Positions 52,259 to 64,000 of a DNA stretch of 64,000 nucleotides are shown piece by piece (position 1 is the first letter of the stretch; each line of letters begins with the position of its first letter). The stretch is from Leuctra nigra. Taxonomy: Eukaryota > Arthropoda > Insecta > Plecoptera > Leuctridae. A model generated the notes under the pieces. The model saw nothing but the letters and a program-made list of their open reading frames with translations. It did not search any database and was not told where the DNA came from. A program made the position numbers and the translations under genes. The DNA lies in assembly GCA_934045905.1 (NCBI GenBank), contig OW203770.1, forward strand, positions 3,472,001 to 3,536,000, in the 5' to 3' direction.

Positions 52259-53080
52259 CGTATACAGAAATATATTTGAAATTCAAAAGAAATCTCGAAA
52301 TCAAAACGCAATACTAAGAGTATTGATCAAATATTGATATTTGATTCAAAGAATATAATAATAACGTTGTACTATACGTTGGCTATATGTGTTTTTTGAA
52401 CATAACTCTTATAAGCTCATTCCTGTAAAACATTCTTCCTGCGAATGATACAATGATTATAGAACCTGCCTTGAACTCCATTGTCGCATGAATAAGTATA
52501 TTTCACATTTTGTTTCCCTATGGATTTCATAAACTCTTTTCGCGTGCCAGTTTAAATCTGCATAATAAACTAAAGTATGTATTTGAATAAAATATGTTGT
52601 ATATTGAGCGCAGAAATGGTTCTTTACAAGTCTCCATGGGGGGGAAGGGGGGGGGGGGGGGGGCAATCAGCATTGATTATTGCCCCACTTGTAACGAATT
52701 ATAAATCGAGGCCAAAATTATACAACTTTAACAATTGTGTAATCGTTGAGTCGAACTACCTAAAGCTATTCAATTTTAAAAAATGTATATCTATAAATGT
52801 GGACGGGGGAAAATTACAGAGTACAGAGTGCATGCACTATATCTACACTATTGTAAACTAGATTTATTTTAACAATATTTAGAAGCAATGAAATATCATT
52901 CGTTTATCATAAAGTTTCAAAAAGTTTTATAAAGTTTCATAAAGTTTCATAAAGTTTCATAAAGTTTCAAAACTGTATCTGTCCCGGACCCGCGATAAAT
53001 AAGTTTATTTTCAATATAATGTTATGATAACATTTTCAATTCATTTCGCCGCCAAACGTATCTAAAAAAGTGTCTGCAAG
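52259..53080. other. Presumed OR-B promoter region
   Basis: Contains a G tract near 52640-52663 and a short array of CATAAAGTTT units (52905-52975, about five). No gene recognised. Confidence 0.5.
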
Positions 53081-53345
53081 CAGGCGCGTAGGAAATACTT
53101 TTATCATGGGGGGGGGGGGGAGATTGCGACACCCGGAAGAGGAGCCCGAGGGGCAAAGACCCTCAGTTATAGGCTCGCGGGATTCTGGGTTTAAAATGCA
53201 CAAACTGAAGCAAAAACCCTCCAATTATTGCCCCGCAGGTAATTTTTTCGAATATAAACATTTAAAACTGCTCAAATAAAACAAATAACTATCTATTTTT
53301 GCCCCGCAGGGAGTAGCTTTTAGAATTAAATCAATTTTTAAGTGA
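53081..53345. mobile_element. Fragment of the G-tract hAT-like family
   Basis: CAGGCGCGTAGGAAATAC and a G14 run, then TTGCCCCGCAGG twice, as in the intact element at 31434; right end missing. Confidence 0.65.
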
Positions 53346-54430
53346 AGATACTTTTTCCCCTTAATTAGTTTAGATGTTAATTCCAGTAAAACTATTTATA
53401 CTTTTCACAAACTATTTTTATTATAAATCAACCCGGTTTTGATTTTTACAATATTTGGTTGGGAACAGTTCAAGATCAAGTTAAAAAAAGATGGAAAAAA
53501 GTGAAACAAGAATTATTATGTCCAGTTTCCAGTATTGGCTATTGTACAGATATCGAAACCTTTAGGTCTTCACCCCCCACCCCCCAAAGGGTCAATTTCG
53601 TGACCCATCGATTTTTAAGTTAAAAGTCCATAATATAAACCTACATAAGCAACTGCAACCTTGAAACACAAATTCCCTGAAAATGGCGGTCATTTTAGAG
53701 CTTACCCGCCGACATCTTTAATTTCTTGAATAAATACAACTTTGGTTAGACTAAATTTTTTAATTTTTTTATCGTACGTTTCTGATACATCGTTTATTAT
53801 AGGAACAATAAATTGACAAAAGTATTGTTATTTCACTTAAATACACACTTTTTGGCAATTTGGACAGCCCTGGAGCCCAAAATGGCCGCCCGATTTTTGA
53901 GGATATCGAAATTATAAAAGAACGAAAAATTTCCTATAAGACTGCCAAAGGAAATATTAGTATCACATTTTGCACTAATTTTGTGCTAACATCCCTCACT
54001 ACGGGCTTTTAAAGTATTTTTTATTTTTGTTATTTTATTTTTTTAGATTTTTTTAGATTTTTTTGTAGTATTTGTATTCACAGAGATCAAACAAAACACC
54101 ACTAGGTAGCAGATAAACCCATAATACGAAAATCGATAAAATAGCAATTTTAACACATAATTGGATTTTGCAGCAAACTAACTCTTTCACCCACTGGTCC
54201 CTTTTCACAGATCGCATCACATATAGGTTAGCAATCACTGGTCCAAACCTATTGTATACAATTTTTAATACATTTGAATCAGTGGAACGAAAGTTTTGGT
54301 ATCTTGAAGTGAGCTTAAAAACATACAATACGGGAGTAAATTTCACTTCAAATATTCTAGTATATTCTAAAATATAAAATTCTATCACATTAAGACCCCC
54401 AAAGCGCTTTGCTTAGCGCCAATTCAGAAT
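53346..54430. other. Intergenic between OR-C and OR-B
   Basis: No gene seen. AAAATGGCGG/AAAATGGCCGCC and CCACCCCCCAAAGGG segments look like old repeat. Confidence 0.35.
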
Positions 54431-55012
54431 AGATATAACGCTCAGTGTACCGCGTTGAAGAGCGAGCACGGGGTCGTGCAAATTCTCAAACCGGAAATGC
54501 GTACAGAACGCACAGAAAACATAATAATATGACCCATTCAATCAACATAAACGTATCTGCTTTTCATTGGAACTTGAAAATAGCATATAAACACTCTGAT
54601 ATCTAAAGCTAATAAGATTTATTTATGTAACAGTGGAAAAACAGTCATTTCGATACTTCATTTCTAACAGATATTAAAAATTTCAATATATGCATACGTT
54701 CTTAACTGATTGGGATGGAAATTTTTAAAAAAAAGATACATTGTTGGTCTTAATGATCATGCAAAACATGAGTTGGATCAGTTTTATCGAATACCATTTT
54801 AATTTTTCAGCCTATCAAGAGATATTTATTTAAATTTTAACCAATAAATGGATTTCAAAAAAATGAGGTCTGCAAACAGACAAGGTTGTCTTTACATGTG
54901 TGAAAATTTTCAGATCGATCGGTGAAACGGTGCAACTTCTATTGCTCCAGGTAGCAGATAAAAAAAAGGTTCGTGTCAAATGAGTCAAAAGGAGTCGCTC
55001 GCTCAAATATGA
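54431..55012 (-). mobile_element. Helitron-like element H4
   Basis: ACGCTCAGTGTACCGCGTTG at the hairpin end through CATGCAAAACATGAGTTGG to GGAGTCGCTCGCTCAAA. CTAG has decayed. Confidence 0.65.
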
Positions 55013-55098
55013 AGTTGTTTGTTGATAATGTTAACATGAATCACCCCTGCCGCGAATCACCGCACGAAGAAGATTAGCAATGCTGCGTAGATATGACT

Positions 55099-55176
55099 TC
55101 ATTCATTATTAAGGATTTTGACCCCAAAGTACAAGTTCTTCATTAAAGTGTGAAGGTAGTAGCATCCACGACATAT
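55099..55176 (-). CDS. OR-C last exon
   Basis: Acceptor CCAG; 26 codons with stop. Aligned base for base with OR-B exon 9 over 55 bases apart from one missing A in the AAGAA run; LY.G.K matches OR-A. Confidence 0.8.
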   Translation of the reverse strand: MCRGCYYLHTLMKNLYFGVKILNNE

Positions 55177-58100
55177 CTGGAAAAAGTAATAAAATTGAGT
55201 GTGATATTAGTAGGTCTAGGATGCTTAGGACCGATGATGAAACGTCTAAAAGGCAGGCAAATGTGGGTCCCCGAAAAGGGACCCATGAAATGTTAGACTT
55301 TGTAATATTCGTCAACATATTTTTCGATTTATTGGTGTGGGAGTTGATTTTGGAGTAAGATATACAATTTAATTAAAAATATTGTTTGATGTGTCAATGT
55401 GTTAAGTATCGTTGTTGGTTAATTCAAGTGGAGGATGGACATTTTGTGAAGAAAACAATTTTATTTGTAACTTGAAACAAAAAAAGAACAAAAATACCTT
55501 AAAATAGCTAGAAAAGGACATAATTCATAAAAAAATTAAAAGGTGAGAATTGAAGAAAAAAATTGAGAATTGAAAAGAAGGCATTTTCAGGCAAAATAAA
55601 ACACTTATTTTTGAAATCAGGAACACATGAAACATGTTTAAATATCATTTTTAATCGTGTCTGAACAAAAAATTAAAAAGGATAGTATGTCCTACATCCT
55701 ATAGCCGTTAATAGTAGTTCACTATAATCTACATAGTTAAGTAAATACAGTGTATATACTTATCCATCCAAAGAATATTAATTGGGTTCTTATTATTCAA
55801 TGGTGTGTCGTTGTATCATTCGTATCATAATGAGCTATAATCAAGGAAAACCAAAATTCAAACAGTACAAAATAAAAAATATATTGATATTAGAAAGTCT
55901 TACAATTATAAATAAAGGTCGATAAAATACTTATGTATTTATGTATTAAACATGAATGTACTTTGCCATTTTGAACCTACTCTATGTGGTGTTATTTTGT
56001 TACTTATTATATATCTCTTCTTGTTGCTGCTCTTCTTTAATATCACCTACAAAATAAATTATTGTAGCTAATAAAATACTGGTTTAAACTTTTCACTCGT
56101 TTTTTTTTTCAAAAGAACAACTTAGTTCAGGATAAATAATTATTTTTAAATTTTTTGGAGAATATTATTGGGAAAAAATAAAGTTTGTTGATTCCCTAAA
56201 GGTACACTCGGCAATTCATAAAACGGTATTTCAAAAAAATGGATTGTCTGAAAAAAATGTGATGGCATCATCTGATGAAGTCTATACTTACTCGTCATCT
56301 ACCTCTAGTAGGTGAGCTCTGATTTCATTGATAATAACAAGGATTGATTGTCAATGAACCTGACCAGCAGCCAATCCGTTTCGTTCAAATACCGTTTTAT
56401 GAATTGTCGAGTGTACATACTAATTTATATTACAATTTATTTTCTTCAAAATTCTATTTTTATTATCTCGAAACCGAACTCACTCTTTAGGTCTAAGCTT
56501 GTTTTGGTAAAAAAAACGCATCTATTTCACTGATAATTATATTTTACTAGGAAAACGCTCAGTGTAACGTGTTGCTGAGCGAGCCAGTACCAAACGCACA
56601 GAAAACATATGCCTACATATTGAATTGAAATAATATGATCCACTCAATCAACATAATTTTTTTTATCTACTGAAGATTAAGAATAGCCATCAATAAACAC
56701 TCTAGTTCACATAGCAAATCAGATTCAGTTGCAGTGGAAAACTGCCATTCATTTCGATACTTCACTTGTGACATATTATATTAACTAGGAAAACGCTCAG
56801 TGTAACGCGTTGATGAGCGAGCACGGTTACGTGCAAATTCTCGAACCGGAAATGCGTACACACCGCAAAGAAAACATATACATCCATATTTAATTGAAAT
56901 ATGATCACTCAATCAACATAAAAGTATGCTTTTCATCGAAACTTGAAAATAGCATCTAAGCACCCTGGTACATAATATCAATTCAGATTCAATTCAAGTG
57001 GCGCTGGAAAACATTCATTTCGATACTTCATATCTGACATCTATTAAAAATGTCAATAAGTTCATACGTTCTTAAAGGCCCCCTGTCATTAAAATAAAAG
57101 GTGCACGTCATTCTTAAAAGTCCAACGCCGAAAACGGGAAGTCTCTACGAGCTCTAGTTTGAAAGTTATTCCCATATAGCCCATAGGCGGCTGATTCCGT
57201 GACGTCACCGCTACGGTAGGCGTGGTTTCTCTATAGTCGAGCTGCAAAGAGCCATTTAACGAAACATTTCGGGGTTTGGTGATAAAATCGTATATTTTGG
57301 ATATGTTGTAGAGAAAATATAACCATTTGCTGTGACTCCAGGAGGTGTTTCATATCTACCCCCGTTAGGGGGTGGCAAGGGTTCAAAGTTTGAGGGATGG
57401 TTTCATATAATTATTAATTTCAAAGAACTGTACTAATAAAACATACCACTTGACGTACGATAAATTGTAACAAGGTCCAAATAATATATAAAAAATTTAA
57501 TATGGAACAAAACTTGTAAGGGGTGGTAAAATTTCACCCTTTTCTTAATATTTACTATTTTTCACAATTACAGGGCGATTTTAAGTTTTGAGCATTCAAT
57601 CGATAGATAAATTTACATAGATTCTTGTTACGATATTCGTTTTATATCTAGAGTGACCTATCACCGTGAAGGGGTCGTAAAGGTGTTAGGGGATGAATTA
57701 ATTTAAATGTTAATTACAATAAATTGAGAAAATATGAGTTACTACCTACTTTATTGCAACGAAATCCAAAATAAGTTCAATATAAAATGTAGAATTCACA
57801 AACATTAAAATGGTGGATGGTGAGGGAGGGGAGGGGTGTAAATTCCACCCCTGCCTTATAAATTATCTATATTTCCCATTTATGCATCAATTTCAAGTTT
57901 TGATAATTTAACTGCTAGATAAAATTAATAGATTTATGTTATGACATTTGTTTTGTATTTAAAGTGACCTGTACTTTAACTTCAACCTAGCTACCCCCGT
58001 TGGGGGTGGCAAGGATTAAAAGTTGAGGGAGACGTGTGCGGGAAGATTTCATTTAAATACTAATTAGCAGTACAAATATTGATGCCACTGGGCATGCCAT

Positions 58101-61100
58101 AAAATGTAGCGAGGCCCATATGTAGAAGATGATAATATGAGTCAGGGGTTGAAATCCTCCAACTCCCCCCCCCCCCCCCCCTACAAATCGTGTTCATTAT
58201 TAAATTATATTTTTTACCAATTGTTTTGGACCTTGTTACAATTTAAATTAGAGCGTTTGCAGTTAATCAGAATTATTTTTAACTGAAATCATCCCCTAAC
58301 ATTAAACCCTTATCACCACCTGACGAGCATAGGTCACTCTAAATTTAAAACACATATCGTATCACTAATCCGTGTAATTTTATTTATCGATTGAATTTTT
58401 AAATCATAAATTAAACTTATAACAAATATTTAAGGCAAAGAGTGAAATTTAACCACCCCCTTACAATTATTGGTCAACATTACATTTATTACATATTATT
58501 TGAACATTTTTACAATTTATCGCATTTTATGTGGTATCTTATATTTGTTCAATTCGTGGGAATTAATATTGATATGAAATCTTCCCCGAAATTTGAACCC
58601 TTGCCACCCCCTAACGGGGGTAGATATGAAATGAATCCTCTTGTCAAATCAAATAGTATTTTTTCCTCTACAACATATCCAAAATCTACGTTTTTATCAC
58701 CAAAAACCCGAATTATTTCGTTATACGGTTCTAGCAGCTCTACTATAGAAAAACCACGCCTACCGTAGCGGTGACGTGTTCCCCCTCCACTTTCAAGAAT
58801 TGAGCGCGCTGTAACTTCTGATTGGAATATCGCATAGCATTCTGGTTTTCGGCGCTGTATTCGTACAAACGGTGGCTCTTATGTGATTACATTACCTCAA
58901 ACATGATCTAGAATGGCATTTTAATGACAGGGGGCCTTTAACTGATTGGGATGAACATTTGTAAAATAAGAGGCAATGTTGGTCCTGACGACCATGCAAA
59001 ATATGAGTTGGATCAGATATATATCAGACCATAAAAAGGGTGGTGTGGCTACAAGCCATTATAAATTAAGCTTTACGAATGTCATTAAAATGTCTATTAC
59101 TCTTACAGTTCATTATAGATTTTACAGATTTGTCAAAAAATAGGTACTTAAAATGCTGGTTCCAATTACAATGCAAATTCTGGTGATGATCGGTCAAACG
59201 ATTGCAGTTATATTGACACACAGAGTTTCTTTCATCCCCATTGCCAAGCACGCATCAAGTACACATCAAGTTTCCGATGCCAGCAATGGATCAATCATGC
59301 TGAAAATCATTTTGACCATAACGAGAATAGTAATATAAGTTTTGTGAAAAAATTGGCCTGATCCCTTACTTCGTTTGGCAGGAGACGCCAAATGCACAAA
59401 TAAACACACAAAAAAACAGAGATTCGAGCCATAAGTTTCAAGTGGAGACGCTCGCTACGCTCGCTCAAAAATGTCAATCAGTGCATACTTTCTTTGCTGA
59501 TTGGGTTGAACATTTTTAAAATAAAATAAAATATTTGTCTTTATGACCATGCAAAATATGAGTTTGCTCAGATTTATCAAAGACCATTTTCATTTTCAAC
59601 CTTTCAGGAGACATTTATTTTTATTTTAACCAATGAACGGATTTCAAAAAAAAATTGGGTCTGCAAACAGAAAAGGTAGTTCAAACATGTGTGCAAAATT
59701 TCAGATCGATCGGTAAATTATTTCAGCTCTTGAACTTGGATGATAATTAAAACTTTTCGTTTCGTTTGGACATTTATCACAAGTTCTTTTTAATTACTAG
59801 GAAAACGCTCGGTGTAACGCGTTGATGAGCGAGCACCGACACGCACGACATCGTCAATCAAGCACGATCCATTCAATCAAAGATAACTAACTATACATTA
59901 TTTATTACCAATTTTCCTTGCAACTTTTCTTAAACACTCTGGATCAATTAAATAACAGATTATTGTATACTGATATTTTTCCATCAATCTCTTTGGACAG
60001 ATATTCAAACACTTAAAACAGCAATAAGTCTGTAAATTCTTGACCGATTGGGCTGGAAATGTGTACAATATGATGCTATCTAGTCAAAACATTGTTTTCA
60101 TAACTGTGAAACACAATCCATATCGTAAAATAAATTATTTTAGATAAGGTTTACCTATACCTATGTACATGAAATACCTACATTACATTTTGACTACATT
60201 ATGTATTGCAATATGATTCACTAAGAAAAGAATCTGTCTAACATTGATATTGAGAATCGCCATCTATAAACTTTGCTTTGCTACATAGAGCAACCCAGAA
60301 TGCAGTGGAATTTCTGTTTTGAAATGTCATTTCTGACAGTTATTAAAACTGTCAATAAGTGCATCTATGTTCTTGACTGGTGGGGCTGAAAATTCGTAAA
60401 ATAAGAGACAATGTTGGTCTGAACGACCATGCAAAATATGAGTTTGATTGATCAGATTAATCGAAGACCATTTGATAGGTCAAATGGTGGTGTGGCTATA
60501 GGCCGTTTTAAATTAAGTATACAAATGTCAGTAAAATGTCTATTACTCTTGAAGCTCATTACAGATTTGTAAAAAATCACTTATAATGCTGGTACACATG
60601 ACCTTGCAAAATTTGGTGATGATCGGTCAAACTATTGCAGTTATATACACAGAATTTCCTTCATCCCCATTGCCAATCTAACTATAACTACACATCAAGT
60701 TTCCGATGCAACCAATGGAGCGAACTTGCTGAAAATCATTTTGACCATAACGAGAATAGTAATTTAAGTTGTGTGAAAAAATTGGCCTGATCCATTACTT
60801 TGTTTGGCAGGAGACGCCAAATGCACAAATACACACAAAAACAGAGATTCGAGCCATAAGTTTCAAGTGGAGACGCTCGCTACGCTCGCTTGATTAAATA
60901 CAATATTTCGGTTATTTTCAATAACCTTCATCAGGTACCTGATACCTACCTGATGAACCTGATACCTACCTGATACCTACCTGACCTACCTGATGAAGGT
61001 TATTGAAAATAACCGAAATATTGTATTTAATAATTAAAAAGAACTTGTGATAAATGTCCAAACGAAAAGAAGAGTTTTAAAGATCGATCGGGGAAACGGT

Positions 61101-62571
61101 ACGACTTCTATTGCTCCAGTTATCAGACAAAAAATCAGAGGTCCGTGTTAAAAGAGCCAAAAGGAGTCGCTCGCTCAATGTTACGCAGATCAACTCACAG
61201 TTTTGAACATCATCCTTGAAAGTGGAATTCCAGCTGCTCGGATGTAAAGCGGCTTCTGCGACCTTGACATCATGATGCGTAACGCACTCTTGAACCTTGC
61301 ACTTGCGTTCAACCAATCACATGCGTAGGCTGCGTCGACCACCAGCTCGCTCTACAGGGAGAATACAAAGCTCAGTGTTTCTCTCTTACCTACTACAAAT
61401 TCAAACGAAATTAAAGTAACCACCATAACCTCAATGTTTGCGATTAACTTGACATTTAGCATACACATAGCCTAGCAATCCCTGAAAAAATTAAATACTT
61501 ATTATGACGGCTGGGTAGTGAGTGTGGCCTTGAAGAGAATTTTAATCGATTTTTATCAATATCTTTTACCAATGTAATTGTTAAAAAAATAAGGTTTTGT
61601 ACGAGTTTCAGAACAGATTAATAAAATTAATTTGATAGTTTGGAATGAGTTATTAGTTTTATTTTGTCCAACAGATGTTTAGTGCCATATTTTTACTAAT
61701 TTTCAGGACAAATCTGTAGGACGAAATAAAAATAATAAACCACTCCAAGCTATGAAATTATTTTCATTGAACTGTTCTGAATACTCGTACAAAGCCTTAT
61801 TTTATTACAAATTACATTGGTAAAAGATATTGATAAAAATCGATGAAAAAACTCTTCAAGGTCAAACTTACTACCCAGCTGGCATATGACTATATAATAA
61901 AGATCTATTTTTTTGTCGATAGATATGAATATATATATTTTTTTTTATGGTAGACATATGAACATACTATTACAGACTACCGTATCAACATTATTGAGAG
62001 TGATATTCCATTAGGTTTCAATGGATTGCCACCATTCTATGATCCAAAGTAAAGATAAACACCGTACACATTACATAATCATTAAATACTACGTTTAGTC
62101 GACCCTGGACAAGGGCATATTCAAGGAGTGGGGCCGGGGGGGGGGGGGGGCGTGCCCCTTTTCCCGAAATCAGGGTATCATCTAAAAAAAAAGCACATTT
62201 AAGTAATTTATGAAAAAAGGAATCATATCAAAAACCTTCCAAAATTGTTAGAATTTAACTAAAATTCCAACAAATTTCTGGTGATATGAGCCAAAATTCC
62301 CCAAAATTGCTATACATTGTGATTCAAAATTGCACCTAAACGAATGACCTTGATCAAAAATGTTCTCGGGACCTACGCCCCCGAACCCACTGTTTTCCAC
62401 TGTGACTTTTCAGAATATTAGTAATATCCGGCCCCCTTCAGTCCTCTCTACGACCGGTTGTCTTACTTCTTCAGTCAAGTAGTTTGCGAACCAGCAGATG
62501 AGAAACAGTTGAGAGAAGATGAGCCAGATGCCGAATATCATGAGGAACTCGTCATTGCCGATCTCGCGGGC
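55099..62571 (-). CDS. Odorant receptor OR-C, last three exons (5' part outside window)
   Basis: Exons 62571-62467, 61351-61199 and 55176-55099, GT-AG, phase 0 throughout: 111 codons plus stop, corresponding to OR-B exons 7-9. Exon 7 reads AREIGNDEFLMIFGIWLIF and CWFANYLTEE; exon 8 AAYACDWLNASARFKSAL and AAGIPLSRMM; exon 9 ICRGCYYLHTLMKNLYFGVK and a short tail. It is a tandem paralogue of OR-B in the same orientation. No counterpart of exon 6 or earlier was found between 62580 and 64000. Functional state of the whole gene cannot be judged. Confidence 0.85.
55210..56200. other. OR-C intron, no recognised features
   Basis: AT-rich; part of 55210-55690 resembles, reversed, 26340-26700. Confidence 0.35.
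56202..56416. mobile_element. Foldback MITE with GTACACTCG ends
   Basis: Ends GTACACTCGGCAATTCATAA and, reversed, GTACACTCGACAATTCATAA, continuing AACGGTATTT. A decayed relative surrounds the hAT-like insertion near 2260-3190 (shared TCTGATTTCATTGATA and CAGCCAATCCGTTTC). Confidence 0.75.
56785..59467 (-). mobile_element. Helitron-like element H6, carrying a nested TTAA element
   Basis: Ends with CTAG plus hairpin at 56785 and TTGAGCGAGCGTAGCGAGCG at the other side. The 1.86-kb M2 element splits it at TTAA. Confidence 0.7.
57076..58937. mobile_element. 1.86-kb TTAA foldback element (family M2)
   Basis: Ends AGGCCCCCTGTCATT and AATGACAGGGGGCCT with TTAA at 57072-57075 and 58938-58941. Removing it restores GTTCTTAACTGATTGGG as in other Helitron copies. 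Arms run deep: TCTACCCCCGTTAGGGGGTG near 57355 and its complement near 58605. No transposase ORF; a C tract near 58165. Confidence 0.9.
59797..60890 (-). mobile_element. Helitron-like element H7
   Basis: CTAG at 59797 next to the hairpin; the far end is TCAAGCGAGCGTAGCGAGCG on the minus strand. Contains TTGGTCTGAACGACCATGC and GGCAGGAGACGCCAAATGC. May be two copies merged near 60060-60240. Confidence 0.6.
60894..61030. mobile_element. Palindromic MITE with CCTGATAC repeats
   Basis: Arms TTAAATACAATATTTCGGTT and complement, then ATTTTCAATAACCTTCATCA; the loop is several CCTACCTGATA units. It starts right at the Helitron end. Confidence 0.8.
61199..61351 (-). CDS. OR-C exon 8
   Basis: 153 bases, acceptor CTGTAG, donor GTGAGT. 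Seven differences from OR-B in the last 45 bases but only one in the other 108, and none in the adjoining 25 bases of intron. Confidence 0.9.
61352..62466. other. OR-C intron 7
   Basis: Contains a pair ATCGATTTTTATCAATATCT / AGATATTGATAAAAATCGAT (near 61540 and 61830, inverted) and a G tract near 62137-62153. No gene. Confidence 0.5.
62467..62571 (-). CDS. OR-C exon 7
   Basis: Acceptor CTGCAG, donor GTAAGA, 105 bases, phase 0. Confidence 0.9.
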
Positions 62572-62638
62572 CTGCAGAATAATGATGCAAGAATATACAT
62601 TACCAGACAGAGCCGGTGCAACAAAACCAAGTAGTTAA

Positions 62639-63166
62639 GGTGCTTCAAGCGCGAGCGATTTTGCTGCCTTTTGTAGACACATTTTGCGATACGATTGGAG
62701 ACGAAATGGGTAGACCAAATTATTTGAAATTTTAATCGTGATTACATAAAAGACAAACTTAGGGTTATCCCTTGGTTTATTTTTAATTTTTTGTTTAGTT
62801 AATTAGTTATAATTGGTGGATTTTTGGTAAAAAATTTGCTATTTTGTTATCTCCCTGGGCGCCGTATAAAATAAAATTTCAAAAATGTGCCAATGGATAA
62901 CCCTAAGTTTGTCTTTTATCTAATCACGATTAAAATTTGAGATCAATTGGTTTACGGGTTTAGTCTCCAATCGCTTCGCAAATTTCATCGTTTTGCGCGG
63001 TTTTGTTGAATAACCGGCGCCTAATAAACTATGCAATAATCAAAAATGAAAAGTGCTACTAATATACAATCAGACTGATCATGTGAACATCCTGTAAAAG
63101 TTACACTCACTTATGAAACAATTTTTCTCTCTCAATTTTCTAAAACGGCCGAGCGCTAGTATCACC
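62639..63166. mobile_element. TTAA foldback MITE (family M3), complete copy
   Basis: TTAA then GGTGCTTCAAGCGCGAGCG; right end GGCCGAGCGCTAGTATCACC then TTAA. 528 bp, the same length as the copy at 22299. Its left end is 64 bp from the OR-C exon 7 acceptor. Confidence 0.85.
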
Positions 63167-63170
63167 TTAA

Positions 63171-63757
63171 GGGGGCAGTAAACCCAAAAACCAAGATTAA
63201 ACTGTCATTCAAGTTCGGGTGTTCGAGCACATATTGAGATAAATTGGTCTCCAATCGTGGGAAAAAGGGAAGTGAAGTGAAGTTTAGATTGTAGAATAAT
63301 AAATATTTTATGAAAGTTGAGATGTTGTTGAAGACAGATGTGGTATTATTTTTGTTGTGTGATGAATAGTTTTCAAGGAACGAATTCACAAAGTTTGGTA
63401 GATTGTAGCTGTCCATGAAACACAATTTGACGTCACACGCCGAGTCGGGCCGTATAGATAATGTTAGCCAGAGCCGGTTCTATGCATCCCGTAACACAGG
63501 GAACACGGCGTGTGACGTACAGCTTGTTTTTGCAAAATTAATTATGGGAAATATATTAATTAAAAAAATATAATAAAATTTCACATTGCTCTTTGAGGCT
63601 ATTCTGAATATAAACAAAATATAACCTAAATATTCACCTATTCCCCATTGGATAGTTTTGCGCGGCTTTGGTGAACAAAATCATTGCGGGACTAAAGCCT
63701 TGGACTAGGAGGAGTTTGATATTCCACCACTGAAGTCAAAGTCTACATGGATATTAA
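63171..63757. other. Intronic stretch without recognised features
   Basis: GGCGTGTGACGT near 63505 and ACGTCACACGCC near 63430 form a short inverted pair. No gene or OR-C exon 6 seen. Confidence 0.4.
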
Positions 63758-64000
63758 CTAGGAAAACGCTCAGTGTAACGCGTTGATGAGCGAGCACGGG
63801 TACGTGCTAATTCTCGAACCGGAAATAGGTACACAACACACAGAAAACATATACATCCATATTACATTGAAATATGATCCACTCGATCAACATAAAAGTA
63901 TGCTTTTCATCGAAACTTGAAAATAGCATCTAAGCACCCTGGTACATATAGCATATCAGGTTCAATTCAATTGGCACTGGAAAACATTAATTTCGATTAA
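63758..64000 (-). mobile_element. Helitron-like element H8, runs off the window
   Basis: CTAGGAAAACGCTCAGTG, hairpin, and GTACGTGCTAATTCTCGAAC as in the other copies. Confidence 0.65.

Larger units (their letters stand above)
56547..59745 (-). mobile_element. Helitron-like element H5, interrupted by H6
   Basis: Outer halves 56547-56784 and about 59469-59745 join to one copy of the H1 family: the left part stops in ..GACATATTATATTAA and the right part resumes AAAATGTCAATCAGTGCAT, as in uninterrupted copies. Everything between is the later H6 insertion. Confidence 0.6.

Noticed and set aside
55109..55318. 69-codon minus-strand ORF over the OR-C last exon
   Set aside because: Wrong frame; the receptor frame is the one aligned with OR-A and begins at the splice acceptor.

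Overview
The window looks like insect nuclear DNA: long introns with GT-AG splice sites, odorant-receptor exons, and many transposons. Long auchenorrhynchan-like introns make a hemipteran my best guess, but nothing here fixes the order. There is one 200-base assembly gap (41855-42054). Most of the sequence is repeat; the host genes are short exons scattered through it. All exon joins below were made by eye from splice sites, phase and alignment between paralogues.

Host genes. Three insect odorant receptors (7tm_6 family) form a cluster. OR-A (+) enters from the left edge and ends at 7869 (six exons visible). OR-B (-) can be read complete: nine exons from 52258 down to 16053, phases matching at every junction, 457 codons plus stop. 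OR-C (-) shows only its last three exons (62571 to 55099); its 5' part lies beyond the right edge. A and B converge tail to tail; C and B are head-to-tail. OR-B carries a 112-bp fourfold tandem repeat over exon 6, and its last exon has a one-base difference from OR-C that changes the C-terminus.

Transposons with genes. 1) An apparently intact non-LTR retrotransposon at about 9957-14260 (-), with a SAP plus zinc-knuckle ORF1 and an endonuclease/reverse-transcriptase ORF2. 2) Two jockey-type fragments head to head at 38689-41854. 3) At 43005-47247, antisense inside OR-B intron 2, a three-exon gene of 1191 codons: Mutator-like DDE transposase interrupted by thirteen exact 69-bp repeats and fused to a C-terminal DEDDh 3'-5' exonuclease. 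This is the most unusual coding unit of the window. 4) A LINE 3' fragment at 6986-7237 whose tail runs into a 220-bp GAA array.

Non-autonomous elements. I could define several families from ends and target-site duplications: TTAA-flanked foldback MITEs (at least five families, including a 1.86-kb palindrome), hAT-like elements with perfect 8-bp duplications, a Helitron-like family ending in a hairpin plus CTAG, TA-flanked mariner-like elements, and a foldback family of about 390 bp. Nesting is up to three deep. Several insertions sit within 25 bp of receptor splice sites.
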